NCBI RefSeq assembly: GCF_004798865.1
Contig: NW_025336087.1
Span: 50,822,214 to 50,886,213, forward strand
Reading direction: 5' to 3'
Source: Varanus komodoensis
Taxonomy: Eukaryota > Chordata > Lepidosauria > Squamata > Varanidae
DNA length: 64,000 nucleotides
A program made the translations under genes and the position numbers. The notes under the pieces were generated by a model. It was not told where the DNA came from. It saw nothing but the letters and a program-made list of their open reading frames with translations, and searched no databases. This document shows, piece by piece, positions 32,480-45,010 of this stretch; position 1 is the first letter of the stretch, and each line of letters opens with the position of its first letter.

Positions 32480-33050
32480 AAGTTTAAGGAGCCATTATTT
32501 AAAGCAGTATTCAAATTATTTCAAGATTAAATTCCAGACAGAACATTAAAATGCATAATCCTCCACCTGCATAATGTCTTAGAAAATCACTCCTCCTGCT
32601 TATGAACTGCTTGTGTTTAGTAAGGATAAAAAATATGCCCGTTCTTAATTCTCCAGACAGGAGCTGCTGAATAAATGCGCATCACAAAGCGAAAGAAACA
32701 GTTTTTTTAAGGCTGTGTGAAAGTTAATAACAGCATGCTGATATACTTGACATTAATAAGTGTTTATTTAAAAGCAACCAAAATGATTGAAAATGTTAAA
32801 AGTGTCAAGAGGTAAATTATAGGGAATAGACAGATTGAAAAATGAAATGATATAAGCCAGAATGTAATAATGTAAATCCAATACACACATACCCCAGGCT
32901 GCCTGATTAATATTTCCTGTGGAAGGCTTTCATGTTTTAAAATATAATCTGATTTGCATGATTCTGCAAGTTGGATTTTTAATATAAGAAAATAATGCAT
33001 GAATACGTAATTCTAAAAACATCTCCTTACTTGTAGTACAATTATAATCT
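32480..33050. promoter_or_regulatory. Possible conserved non-coding element
   Basis: A repeat-free, strongly AT-rich block. It contains an exact ATTTGCAT octamer at 32952-32959, a forkhead-like 'agtgtttatttaaa', several TAAT cores and isolated CpGs ('aatgcgcatcacaaagcg'). No long frame is present. This is the best regulatory-looking stretch in the window by composition, but there is no conservation evidence. Confidence 0.25.
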
Positions 33051-33586
33051 TACTAATAAACCTAGCCCTGACAATACTGCAACACAGCTTCGTTTTATCT
33101 ATGTTCATGTCAGACCAAGTGATTATGATAATGCTTAAGGAACCATGCTGAAACCCATGTCATCTTACAAGGTGATCCTAATGTATGTGACATTATCAGA
33201 AATCCTGAACAGTGCATGATAACACACTTTCAGCTTCACTTGCAAAATCCAAAGGATAGGATATATATAACACAATCAGAGCTTTCCTAAATTCATCCAC
33301 TGGGAGTGAATACAGTTCAAATGCTTGTTTACCCAGCAGTCATCAGCCAGAATCTTCATATAGCTACATAAGAAACCATGAGTCCATCTCTTCTATTCAT
33401 ATGATGCTCTGCTAGAAATCAGAAATGAGATGACTGATTTGAAAAGAGAAAAGTTTGAAGGCAAACATCAAGCTTCAGTGAGCTGAAAATGACTCACAGT
33501 GGCGGGTGGGGAACCTCAGCATTCCCACAGCATTGCCTGGGATGCCCTCAGAAGGGCTGGCGGAGAGGGGCCATAGTGAGCCATAG

Positions 33587-33589
<3 letters not shown>

Positions 33590-33641
<52 letters not shown>

Positions 33642-33651
33642 GAGAGAGAGC
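33590..33651. repeat. (TG)n followed by (AG)n microsatellite
   Basis: About 24 perfect TG units (33590-33638) pass into a short (AG)n run. Apparent frames with long Thr-His runs on the minus strand come only from this tract. Confidence 0.97.
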
Positions 33652-34040
33652 CATAGGCACTCATAGCGTGCCAGATGAGGGGTTGCACTCATTTTGAAGA
33701 ATGACTTGCAAGCCACTCTGTGTTGCTTGCTCCACAGTGCAGCTTGTCATGTTGTCTTAACCTATCCATTTGGTTTGCAAAGCACAGAACAACACGCCAT
33801 AACAAATGCTGATAGCTGCACCAACTGAAAGAAATGCAAGGATTGCTCATGAATTAGCAAGGATTAGCCCTTGTTCAGCTATCACAGCACTGTGTTCTTC
33901 CTCCTCTTTCTTCATCAAGAGGTGGCAATTAGGAAAATTCCAAGAGAGCTACCAGATGGAGGTTCTGGAAACTGTAGTGTCCATTCACCTTGTTCAGAGA
34001 ACATGACAATCCACTGTTGGTAACTAGCTAAGGTGCGTTG

Positions 34041-34115
34041 TCTTTATTATTTATTTATTATTTAATTTTCCTACTCCTAAGAACTGAAGTTCTCTGGAGG
34101 TTTACAGCAACATGT
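34041..34115 (-). mobile_element. L2-type tail, reverse orientation
   Basis: The words 'ttattatttatttattattt' then 'gaactgaagttctctggagg' and 'tttacagcaa' are the reverse complement of an L2-like terminus with its (AAATA)n tail. Confidence 0.5.
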
Positions 34116-34284
34116 TATCTGAACCCAGACCCAAAGCACCTTGAGGACCAGTGGACTATTCTAGGGGTAGTTCAATCTACAATGAGTTGTTGTGTCATCA
34201 GCACCCAGGAGATCAAGCCCATCATGGGTTGTGGGAAGTAGCAGGCAAGGCACTCAGAAAGAGTAGCAACCCCCTTTGCCACTG

Positions 34285-34495
34285 TTTATTGTATTCACCT
34301 TTTTGCCTCTCGAGGCAGCTTACATAATTTTATTCCTCCTCGCAATCTTAACCTCACAATGACCTGTGAAGTAGGTTGGGATGAGAGTTTGTGACTGGCT
34401 CAAAGTCACCCAGTGAGCTCCATGGGTAAGGAGGGATCAAAACCCAGATCACCTGGGTCCCGGTCCTGCAATATCAACCACTACACCACACTCAC
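34285..34495 (-). mobile_element. Sauria SINE, near full length
   Basis: The plus strand reads 'gcctctcgaggcagcttaca', 'ctgtgaagtaggttgggatg', 'ggctcaaagtcacccagtga', 'gggatcaaaacccagatcac' (inverse B-box) and 'caaccactacaccacactca' (inverse A-box). The minus-strand SINE therefore retains head, body and tail. Divergence is moderate. Confidence 0.85.
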
Positions 34496-34499
34496 CTAG

Positions 34500-37400
34500 G
34501 TCATAAACAACAACAGCCTTTACAGAAGTACCCAAGCTTTATTTTCAGTTTGGGACAGGGTGCCCTAGAAGAGCTACCAGGTACCCCGTGGCTGAAATAG
34601 ATCTGTTTGGGTCAGTCCACAATATAGAGAGATCCTAGCCTCGTCTAAAATGGATTTAAACGGGTGAACTGCAGAAATGTGGTGTCAGGACAGATTTTCT
34701 TTGGTGAGGGGAATATTTTAGAAATGTGCTCTCTAATTGCCATATGGTCTGAAAGAAATGGGGAGATAAGGTAGAGGCAGAGGGTGGTAGGGATTAAATT
34801 GTTAGCAAGTTGTTACTCACAAATGGATTTTTTTTGTCCTAGGCATTCAAACTCAGTAGGCTATCTCTTTTTTATATCTTCTGCATCTGTTCTGATTCTC
34901 TCTTTCTTTGTAAGTGTACGCTGTGTTCTGAAGCAGGGCAGCCTGTTTCTTGCTGATGGTGGGAAATTACAGGCACAGTCAACCAAGTTCTGGTTTCGTA
35001 CCAAACTCATTGAAATTAAGCCATTTCTGGAACCAGAGATTTCTGGACTGCTCCTCCCAATGAAGAGAATAGATTGTTTTGTATTTTCATTTTAGGTGAC
35101 TGATGTCTGTAGTTCATTATCTTTTTGTATACAAATATAATCTTAGGCCTTAGGTAGGCAAAATGCTGTTCCTCTCTACATGGCAACTGTCTAACATCGT
35201 TTCTTCAGTCACCGCGTGGGACCTCATTTTCTATCATTTAATCTACCCTCAAACTTTATTTGCTCAAATATAATTCCCAGTCCCCATTACTGGTAATTTT
35301 TACATAGACCCAGTCCCACTCCCCAATCTATCTTTAAGATTCTTTTCAATGAGTGTGGTGCATGGAAAAGGATGCTGGTCTACCAGCTTGGTATGTAGAA
35401 TCACTATCAAATCACACATCATACTAATTGTTGCTAAGGTTTATTATGATTTAATAATGACTTGTTTCACAGGGTATGAAACCCTGATTTATATAGGGAC
35501 CACTACATGCCGAGAGGGGAGAACTGTTGTGAGCCAAAGCACATGCCGAAATGTGCTAGGTGTGATTTTCATAATCATTGCCTGGCTGTGGTTTATTGTG
35601 CTGGTCTAAACTGAGATACTGTCATTGGTTTGAGGGGGAAACAACCCTTCTATAATGCATCCACTGTTGTGGACCAATAAGGAAGAGGCAGATGACACGG
35701 ACAGAAGTGGTGCATGCTGGGAATGATTCTGAGCCACAGAAGCCCATTGGATACATGCTGCCATTTGGAAGGAAGAGGGAGAAAACGACTCAGGCATGGA
35801 AACTAAGCACCTGTCTGAACGCAGGACTCAGGATAAGAAGCCATGCCACATGGTTACCACACAATATGGCTTAGTGTTAGTGTGAACACAGCGACATGGT
35901 AGCTTGTTGAAACTGTGCAAAGTGGCTCAGTGACAGGAAGCACTTCAGCTTCCACAGCTTTCTCCTGTTGTCAGTTTTTCATAATGAATGTAGTCTTATT
36001 GTATGAGATTTAATGAATGGCTTGGATTTGATTTAACCCTAAAGCACAGGACTACATGAATGAATCTTGGATTCATGTATTTCCTCCACCCACTCCTCCA
36101 GAACAACTATGAGGAGAAGATTGGAAGCATTTGCTTTCTGGTTTCAACTGACTGCAGTTTGTATTTCATCTTACACCAGCTCATTTACCTAAGAAGTTGT
36201 GATCTTGTATGGCATTGAAGTTCTTTGTGAATATTTTGCTTTTTGAAATAAAGTGATTTCCTCCCAAAATGGTAAACTATAGTTTGGAGAAGTAGTGGGT
36301 AAAAGGTTTCAGTGGGTCAGCAAGGATTTCTGAACTCCAATATTTTTTTAAAGCAGCCAGCAACAAAATGGCTTTCCAGCCCTAAATTATTTGCTAAAAA
36401 TGAGAAAATGAGAATCAGCCAGACATGGAGAATGACAGAGAAGATCGTTGAGTTCTGGTACTCAAAATGGATTCCCAAGCTCAGAATCCTTTAATTCCTC
36501 TCTAAATGTATGTTTTGCATTTAGCTCTGGTTAGTGGATCTCAGAGTTCTATTTTAAAATGTAGATACAACTTTGTAATCTCCCCTACCCCAAGATTAAA
36601 CTGTGGATAATTGAAATAAGCCAGGATCCAACAGTGATTTATGATCCTTGGTTGTTTCAACAAACCATAACTAACCAGAATGCACAATTCATATGTAATG
36701 AGGAACTAGGGTTAGCTTAAAATTGGATAGTTACAGTTAGTATACTTTTGTTTAAACAAGATGGTTCTGATCTCTTCCTTATAGCTGCACCAGAAGAACA
36801 GTTGTCTGAGCAGGGCTGAACCATATGGTCAAAGTCCAAGGATCCCAAAGGACCACCCAGTGAAAGGAAAGTGAGGAGGGCAGCGGAAGTAAACTCCCAT
36901 TTTATTACTGTAGCTGTGATAGTGCTATGATTCAATACAAAACTGCATATGCTCACACTATTTATCTATTAATTGATCTAAAAAAGCAGGGGACAACAGT
37001 TGGTAAACAGTTTTGTTATTTTTTCCATCCTAACATGGCAGGAACGCAGAAATAAATGCAAGGCATGGAATGGAATGGTGTGTGGGGAGAGGAGACAAAT
37101 TTGGTGTGTGGGGAGACAAAGACAAATATTCCTTGTGTGTTTCATAACTGAAGTGCAATATACATAACTCTCTTTAACTCTCCTTGTCCCCACACAAGTA
37201 AGTCGAAGGGCAGAGATCCCCTAACTGCACCCCTGCGGGGGGGGGGGGGGGACACAAACCCAAGTCTCATTCACAGAATGCCAAGTTGAGAGTACTACAT
37301 CCAAGTCCAGCCACAGAATATTGCATCCTTGGCCTCTCCGCGAAAGGAGGGGTTTCTGTTACTACTGCTGAGAGAGGTGGGAGGACAGCAGGGAGGAGAC

Positions 37401-37870
37401 TGGGCCTCAAAAGGAATGGCTGCTCATTTACTCATGGGAGGGGGCTCCACATGTTTGCCATGCTTCCAATTTGCTAGGTAGGAAAGAGAAACCAAGTGAG
37501 CGGGGCAGAGATCTCTCATAGTGTCCTAGAGGACTGCCACAGGGACGATGCCTTCCTCAGGGGTTTGCTGGCAGGCGAAAAGCCCCCACACAATATTCCT
37601 CCACAGAACATAAGATCATTGATACTGCAACCTAAGAACACTTATTTAGCAGCATATCTCACTGAAAAATTGGACTTGCTTCTAAGAATCAAAGTATGTT
37701 TCCAAATACATTTCTCAGAAGGAAGCTTCCCTGTTCGGAATGGAGTTTACTTCCAAGTTACAAATAGGCATTCAGTGTCACAGTCTTGAAAGCATTTTTT
37801 TTTAACATTGAAAAGTTATTGAGGTTTAAATCAAGTCACCATTGATTGTCCTTTCCAGTCCATCTTCCCT
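34500..37870. other. Unique stretch with eroded MITE remnants
   Basis: Mostly unrecognised. At 35811-35890 'ctgtctgaacgcaggactca' and the inverse of 'cttagtgttagtgtgaacac' form weak terminal inverted repeats of the 16163-type MITE. Traces of a similar kind occur near 36595-36715. A 103-codon forward frame (34784-35095) has no recognised motif. A G run of about 16 bases lies near 37236-37251. Confidence 0.35.
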
Positions 37871-37877
37871 TCTTAAG

Positions 37878-38000
37878 CAGGTGGATTTGGATCTGGGAGA
37901 CCTGGGTTTCAGAGCCCATGAAAAGATTACCTTCCTTGGTTTCTCTCCTTCACTTCTTTCCCTTCCTCATAGGTTTGTTGTAAGGATAAATGTGACAACT
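37878..38000 (+). mobile_element. Eroded Sauria SINE
   Basis: The words 'gatctgggagacctgggttt' and 'cataggtttgttgtaaggat' match the Sauria SINE head-body junction and its GGTTGTTGTGAGGATAA block. The sequence between is heavily drifted. Confidence 0.4.
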
Positions 38001-39039
38001 CATTTAAGTATTTTTGAAAAAGAGACCTGGTTTCAAGACTTTAGTCCATCATGAAGTTCAGAAAAGATGGTCCTCTTTGGCCTCTCCTCCTCCTTTACTG
38101 TTCTTTCCCTCCCTTTATCTCCTAGTTTGAAGGGCTATAAAATAATATAAGGAAGAAGATTGCAAGTTCACGTATCTCTGGGAGAAGGCTGTATTTTCAA
38201 CTCCAAATGAGATCCACTAGAGAGAACCTTCGTTCTTGTGGCATATTCAACAAACCATTGATCATTTCCCTTGCTCAATCAGATGTTAGAGAACTAGGTT
38301 GGTTTCCAGATGAACATCTGTCTCTTTGAACCATATGCTTTGCTTCCATAAAAGGAAGCCTTGAGAAAGGACAGATGTTGAACTTTGGCAGAAAACTAAG
38401 GCCTAATTGGAGGGAAAAATCCCTCGTACTTCTCTGGTGCAGAATACTACTAGAGATAAGGCTAAGACCTGGCGCAGAATACTATTAGAAAATACATCAC
38501 CTTGCTCCTTGGCTAGAAAGTTATGGGAACTGTGAGGAGAAGGATTTTAGGACAAGATACAGTGCCTGGTGGGTTGTCAACTAGCTGTTCAACAGCCGGT
38601 AACTAGGATGCCCATTTTCTTAAGAGATGCCGGGGGGCAAAATGGATTTTAGGTGCTTATTGAGACTCAGTTGATCTGAGGAGAGGAACTACTATTCTGT
38701 TTTACATATTTAAGTAAGAAGTAGAAAAAATGTTATAAGTTTATAATCACTGTTTATAACCACTATTCAACTGTCATGCTGTTTTTTTCCTGTTTTAACA
38801 AGTTTTTTTTGATGGTGTATTCATACCGGGGGGAGGGGAGGCCATGGATATTATACTATTCAGTTCTCCCTGTATTTGAATTGCTGTTTTCAAAACTATT
38901 ATACTCGATTTTATTTTCTTGCCATAATTTTTTATCTTTCATATTTGTTTTTATAATTTTCTTTTGTTTACTATTTCTTTAATGTTTGTCCTTGTTGGTT
39001 GGGTCAGGTGCTGAACTGCTGAAATGTTTTGTCATTGAA
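38001..39039. other. Unique stretch, T-rich at its end
   Basis: No gene or repeat family was recognised. The T-rich stretch from about 38880 may belong to the 3' UTR of the LINE whose tail follows at 39040. Confidence 0.35.
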
Positions 39040-39187
39040 ATGTTTTATGGTCATGTTGCTATTTTATTATTTTATTGTATTTTAATCTAATCTTATTTTT
39101 TAATATTGTAAACCATTTTAAAAACTGATTAGCTATGGAGGATGGTATATAAAAGTTTGCATGTATCAATAAATAAATAAATAAAAT
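39040..39187 (+). mobile_element. LINE 3' tail (L2/CR1-like)
   Basis: A T-rich run, then 'attgtaaaccattttaaaaa', 'ctatggaggatggtatataa' and an (AAAT)n tail ending at 39187. This is the 3' terminus of a 5'-truncated LINE. Confidence 0.5.
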
Positions 39188-40255
39188 ATATTTGTTTTAA
39201 ATATATTACATAGGTATCTTGAATTTGGTCATTCTATGACACATTTTACTTTTAGCCCTCTCTGAGGTTATTTATTACTGTAAATGAAGCAGCATAAAAT
39301 GAAGATTTTCATATGTCAAAGCTATAAAAGTGTATGCAAAGACACAGGAAGTTATCAGTTACTAAAAGCCACTCAGCCATCTCCATTTATCAAAAAACAA
39401 AACAAATAAAAAACACACATACACAACTGACTACAGTTTGCAACACATAAGTCATACTTGTTTTCAAGGGAAGGTTATAAATAGTGTCTGAGTGGGGGGG
39501 TTGGGGGGGCAGTATGCATTTAGCAAATGAGTGCAGATGGAAAACCAACAGATGGTCCTGCACTTTATTTTGTATGCTCGGCCCTACATTTAAATTTTAA
39601 AATTTTCATAATTAAGATGAAGGTCTGTTGCAACACTGGGTAGTTTTCCTATGATGGCATCATATATCAAAGGTAACATTATGCAACATTTTCCTAACAT
39701 GGTCCATAAACCAACACAAATGTTGCTACTTGCCTGGTAAAAGCACAGCAGTGAATATAATGGAGTTCAAGGAAGCCAACAGGGGAAGTAAACACACAAG
39801 CACTCTTCATCTCACAAAGGTGTTCCCCTTTAATGGCATCCGCTGCCCCTTGTGAAGGAGATGCGGGAGCAGACGCAGTTCACTTGGACTGACTGTCAAG
39901 AGGCAATCAGCCCATGGACCACGAATTAGAGGGGCTTCCCTCTCAGCAATATGGCCATTGTTCCGATTGGTGGGACATGTGCCAAGGAAGGGCTTGCGTA
40001 CTGCAAGGTGTCTGTCTAGGCAAACACGGCACCAGTCAGTGCTGGGTCCAGGATTTGGAGGGATTGCATTCAGAGCACCTCTGGGCTCCCATTACCTGGA
40101 GGAGGTGAAGCGTGCAGGCTACAGATGTGTGACTCACAGGAAGCAGGCCACCCGTGGCCTTTGGCTGACATGTGCATGGACCACAGTCCCTTCCCTGCTC
40201 CCTAGCTGATTAGTGCAGGAAGCAGCCGAGAAGCTGAAAGTGTGCAGGAAAAACA

Positions 40256-40371
40256 TTTGGGCAAATCACAGACTGCACCTAACCAGCCTCACATTGTTGT
40301 GAGGATAAAATGAAGAACCTTTGAGCCATCTTGTGTTCCTTACAAGTGAAGGGGGGAAATAAATCTAATGT
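40256..40371 (+). mobile_element. Sauria SINE 3' half
   Basis: The words 'tttgggcaaatcacagactg', 'ctaaccagcctcacattgtt', 'gtgaggataaaatgaagaac' and 'gaaggggggaaataaatcta' are the SINE body and Bov-B-like tail. The head is missing. Confidence 0.65.
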
Positions 40372-40754
40372 TTTAGTAGAAGCAATAATAGTGAAAAGGG
40401 AGAGGAAGAGGAGGGCACTCATTAATTGCTCTGTACTTCAGGCAGTCTAAGAGCAACACCATATATGACAGGCAGTTCCATTATGCTTCCTTCCACCCTA
40501 CTTTGAATGGAAAGCAACTGTGGGAGGCTGAAATTGGGAATGGAGGACCACTGGGGAGGGGCGAAGCTCTTCTCCTCCTCCTGAATTGCTCAAAATTACC
40601 CTGGATGCTTTACAAACCATAGTGCAACAGATATGGGCTCCCAGCTCATTTATATCCAGATTTAAGAAAGCAGTTGTGGGTGGAGGGGAGCAGTTTTAAG
40701 CAGCTCCCTTCCCCTGCTAATTCTCCACTCCTGTAGCTGCCTTTCCTTCTCAGA

Positions 40755-40972
40755 CAAACACAGTGAAGAAGTGCTCAACCTACGTAGCCCAGCTCTACGA
40801 TTTCTGTTTGAGTCTTAATGGACGGCTCTTACGGAAAGAAACCATTTGGGCTTCGTCTTACAGGATTAGAGGGAAGCCACTGGAGGCCTGCATTTGCTAC
40901 ATAAGACACAGTCCAGGGGTTGTCAATAACCAGAATACTCCTTTGGATTTTTCACACATACCTGACATTTAG
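40755..40972 (+). other. Open block behind a strong acceptor (unassigned)
   Basis: A good acceptor 'gctgcctttccttctcag' ends at 40754 and is followed by an open forward frame to a TAG at 40970-40972. The frame begins TNTVKKCSTYVAQLYDFCLS and ends NTPLDFSHIPDI. It could be a terminal exon, but its phase (0) does not fit the two candidate exons upstream. I recognise no family and there is no clear AATAAA close by. Chance is likely. Confidence 0.15.
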
Positions 40973-41166
40973 AGTCGTGTATTTTAGAAGAGCCATCCAG
41001 TTTTTAAAACAAAATTCCCCATCTACCTGTGCTATTCCCACTGATCAAATGGTTACAAAAACATCTGCTTGATGCTGTGCACACTGAATGTTAAAATCAT
41101 GAGGAGCAATTCTCAAACATCCAAGCTCACATTTAGATTCTGCCCTGAAGCACCCACACATCCAGA

Positions 41167-41196
41167 ACACACACGTGTGTGCGCACACACACACAC
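41167..41196. repeat. (CA)n with CGTGTGTGCGCA core
   Basis: A short alternating purine-pyrimidine tract with a GTGTGCGCACAC palindrome. Confidence 0.85.
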
Positions 41197-41770
41197 TAAA
41201 CTAAAATTTCATTACATTAAGCTTTTCCTTAATCTTCACCTTTTCCATTTGTAAACCTGCAACAACTTTTCCCTTAAAGTTTTATTTTTTTCTGTCTGTT
41301 CTGGCTCAGCTTATCAAGTTTCAGAGGATCTAGGTAGTGGGGGTTCATGTTACCTTTATTATCTTTCTTCCTGGTGTTTTTCTTTTATTTTCTGACAGCC
41401 AGGTATATACTGACCTTGGGAAATTGTTCCCCTGGGTCTCTAACATACCCAAAGAAACTCTCTTGGCGCTCAGTAGGCTCCCCATCCCTCCTGACTTTTA
41501 TTTATTTATTAAAAATTGGGAGGGTGACATTCTGCAAAGCAAAATACTGTTTTTCAGCATCATCTTTGAGTTCAAAAGAATGGTTGGGGTTCAGACCCCA
41601 CCTCTGGTTTTTATTTAGGTACTTGGGCTTGTTACTTTTGCTTTAGTCTCACCATGATAACCAGTCTATAAATAGGCAATTCACACCTAATGGGAGCCAT
41701 TGTATAAAATGTCCACAACACTTTGTCTAAAGTCTGTTGTGTTAAATTCTAATTCATATCCCAAAAATGG

Positions 41771-42171
41771 CCAGGTTCAGACAAAATAATTACCCACTCT
41801 CAAATGTGGAAGATGAATCAAATAAGGGTTATTGTTGAACTGTGAGTTGTTGCTGAATTGTGGGCCATTGTTGTCACGCCTGAGTTCAGAAAGCCCAATA
41901 AGAGCAACCCATGAGTCAACAATTATCTACATCCAACCATCCTCAGTCTTTGAGCATGAGTGATTTTGTTGCCTGAACACAGCTATGATAACAACTCCTG
42001 GTTTGTTAACCACAAACAACCCACAGTTTACAACTCAACAATGAACCATGGGTACCATGCCTGTTGTAGTGGCTGGGTTCAAGCAAGGCAGTAAGTTCAA
42101 CAACCCACCCAGGCCCAGGAACATCTTGCACTCAACCCTTGAATGTGGCTTATCATGCTAACTGAATCCAG
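41771..42171. mobile_element. Cluster of two TIR MITE copies
   Basis: The first copy (41771-41982) starts 'ccaggttcagacaaaataat' and ends with the inverse of 'ctgtgttcaggcaacaaaat'. The second (42073-42171) starts 'ctgggttcaagcaaggcagt' and ends with the inverse of 'ctggattcagttagcatgat'. Both are rich in 'aacaacccac', 'gggttattgttg' and 'ttgttaacc' words like the 16163 element. No transposase is present. Confidence 0.5.
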
Positions 42172-42960
42172 TCTCTATCTAGTTATGATAAGATGTGATG
42201 CAGTTCCATGCTGCCTTGCTAATCCTTTATTGGTCACTGCTAGTTGGATCAGTGGTGGGAGGTTTGGTTTGGAAAAAAACAACCACCCACCAACATGGTG
42301 GTAACACGCCTTTCCAGAACTACACCCAATAAGAGAGGACAAGAAATGCCAGATAGTGTGGCAGGAAGAAAGAGGAAGAAGGATGGTGCCGCTATGTGGG
42401 ACTTGTGACTTGTGGGGAGAGTGGCCCACACCTTTGCCAAAGGGCACCAGGAAACAGGGGGATCTGAGTTGCAATAGCACCAGGAGGGCATATGGCTGAT
42501 TCCTGGCCAGGAGTTACCGGAACAACCAGGGACATCAGATTCAGATGCAGCCACATGTTTGTACAAAACCCCCACTACTGCCTTCTAGTAAAGGTGAAGG
42601 GGTCCCCTCCTCTGTCACCACTCAGTAATGGTACCTTTTTCCTAACTCATCCTGTCACACCAGCTTAGCAGCCATCACTGAAGAACAAACTAGACATTAC
42701 CTGAGATCTGTGTCTAGGAGCTATGTCTTCTGTTCTCTCTTACTCTAGAGCAGGTGTAGGGAGCCTAATCTAGATCTTAAAAGCCCCTCTGTCCACACTA
42801 GGGTCCCAATCTGAATTGGGAGCTCTGCACCTACTCTAAAGTAAAAATGGAAACAGATGTAACTGCTACATGCAATTGCCTCACGTTAGCAATAGATTTG
42901 CACATCTTAAGTATGGAGTGGAGATGGGGACAAGGAAGGTCTGAAGAGACATTGTGAGTA

Positions 42961-43281
42961 TAGAACCATAGAATAGTAGAGCTGGAGGGGCCATGAAGGC
43001 CATCAGGTCCAAATCCCTGCAGGACACCAATTTACACCATCCCACTCAGATGGCTGTCCAGTTTCTTCCTGAATGTTTCTAGTGTGGGAGACCATACAAC
43101 CTCTAGGCAACAGATTCCACTGTTACATTGCTCTGACAGTGAAGAAACTTTTCTGATATCTAGCCTGAACCTGGGTTGTCACAATTTGACTTGATAATTC
43201 TGTGTCCTAAACTCTGGTATCAGTGAGAAGAGATCTTGACCGTCCTCCTTGTGACAGCCTTTGAGGTACTTACAGAGGCAT
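42961..43281 (-). mobile_element. CR1 LINE 3' end
   Basis: The plus strand begins 'tagaaccatagaatagtaga' and continues 'ggccatgaaggccatcaggt', the inverted CR1 terminus (CR1 ends ...attctatgattcta). Further right, 'tgggagaccatacaacctct' and 'gattccactgttacattgct' are the inverse of the C-terminal ORF2 codons (WN-LP-region). It is 5' truncated. Confidence 0.8.
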
Positions 43282-43296
43282 GTCTGTTACAGTGAG

Positions 43297-43325
43297 GTGT
43301 GTGTGTGCGCGCGCGTGTGCGTGTT
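43297..43325. repeat. (GT)n(GC)n alternating tract
   Basis: The run 'gtgtgtgtgcgcgcgcgtgt' is alternating purine-pyrimidine with a CG core, a sequence type prone to Z-DNA. It directly follows the CR1 remnant. Confidence 0.9.
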
Positions 43326-44060
43326 ATAATACTCTACTCTACTCAATGGAGAACCCAGTGAATAAAGGCCTCTTCCTGTTATTGAAGCTCTTCCTGGCAG
43401 CTATTGATGTGGGTGACTATTCATGGGTTGTTTTACAGTTGTGGGTATCTTGCCAGGTTTGCATATAATGGCAGACTATGGCATGACCCTGCCATGGCTC
43501 AAGTATTCCAAATAGTGGTGGCTGGCACAAGAAGTGGCCCCTCATTGAGAAGCACAAGAAGGGCTTCTCATTGGGTAAAACCAGGTCATAATATCTCACA
43601 AGGCAATACATGTCCAGGGTAACATGGGGCAACTTTGCTGGCCGCAGGCTCTCAATCCTCCCCATTCCCTGTCCTGGCTTTAGAGTTTGAGCCACCATGA
43701 AATAGCCTTAACCCAGATCTTAAATTGGCATTTTTAAATAACTGATTCTCTTGCAAGTGGCCTGACCTGACCTATCTTGCCATATAAATTTAGCAAAGAT
43801 TATTTGAAATTACATAGTGAAATTTTTGTCTAAATAACTCCACTTTCAAAGGAACTGAGCAGGACTACAAAATGCTTTTCTTTTCCAAGGTTAATTCCTT
43901 GTTTACTTACCTGCTACAGGTGTACTTCTCAGTTATTCATAGAAAGACATGTTGGAAATTGATATACTGTACATTTTTAAAAAACATTTCTTTTTGCATG
44001 ACTTTTTTTGTAGTTTTCCCCATTTTCCTTCACCCAAACCATTCATTCAGAATGGGCGAC

Positions 44061-44213
44061 TTAAGGCACAATCCTATGCATTTTTAGACATTTAAAAAAG
44101 GCCTACAACTCCCTGGATGCCCCAGCTAGCTAGCTGGGACATGCTGGGAGTTGTAGGTCTTTTTATGGCTGAATGTAGACCTTTTTCCTGTCTAAACTTG
44201 CATAGGATTGCAA
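44061..44213. mobile_element. Palindromic MITE, nearly complete hairpin
   Basis: The left arm 'ttaaggcacaatcctatgca' and 'cctacaactccctggatgcc' pairs with the right arm 'gggacatgctgggagttgta' and 'acttgcataggattgcaaca'. The centre is 'ccccagctagctagctggg', itself a perfect palindrome. At about 153 bp it is the reference copy for the fragments at 14338 and 24010. It has no coding capacity. Confidence 0.7.
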
Positions 44214-44897
44214 CATTAAAACATTAGTAATAAGATCACCTTGTTCACAGTAACTCCCCCCTCCCTCAAGACTTGTTCTCCCAAATGTGATTGTATTACT
44301 TCTCTTACCTTGATGTTTTTGTCAACTTCAGTGTCTAATCTTTCTTTACAATCTTGCTGCACTTTTGACCTGGGACAAGAGCTCCAACCTAATTACAGGT
44401 TGTGTAAAAAAAGGAAAACAAAAAAAGAAAATCGTTAGTCTAGGCTAGGGACTGCAAGAATTGAACCACTGAGTGTTGTGCATTTTTTGTGATTTTTGGC
44501 AAAGAGTTAATACAATTTAAAAGCTTGAATTGGTAAAATAAACAAACAGTGTTGCTGCTTCTAAGGAGCATAACCCCCTTGGGAAAAGGTGGATCTTTGT
44601 TTACCTTGAAATGTAGGTTTGACATTTATTTGAATAAACCACATCTTTGAATATGTGAGCATTATTTTATAGGTCAGAAACATGCAGCTGTTTCATATAA
44701 TTCTAAATACCACATTGTCTAATTGCACAGAGGCAGACCCCTTATGATCCTGACACTGGGCAGCTTCTCCAAAGCACCCCTACATGTCAATGGAAAGACC
44801 AACTTCCTAGTCCCAGGGCAGGATATGAAAAGAAAACCCAGACAGCACACATTCTTAACTGGGAACACTCTGTGAGCAAAAGGCACTTTGTATTACT

Positions 44898-45010
44898 CTA
44901 GAACTCCCCAACTTTTCTGGGCCTGTGGGCATATTGGGCATTTGGAAAAAGTGTCCTTGGCACCACCAAAAAGTAGCTGCTATAGTGGGTAGAGGGCAAG
45001 TCACAAAAAT
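44898..45010. repeat. Possible dispersed squamate repeat
   Basis: The words 'ctccccaacttttctgggcc', 'tgtgggcatattgggcattt' and 'ggtagagggcaagtcacaaa'-like text recall a common squamate repeat (short 'gggcctgtgggcac' family) of uncertain class. Recognised from memory only. Confidence 0.35.

Noticed and set aside
33475-33716. Thr-His-rich frames on the minus strand
   Set aside because: Pure translation of the (TG)n tract.
34784-35095. 103-codon forward frame as a gene
   Set aside because: No motif, no initiation context or splice support. The hydrophobic stretch comes from T-rich DNA.
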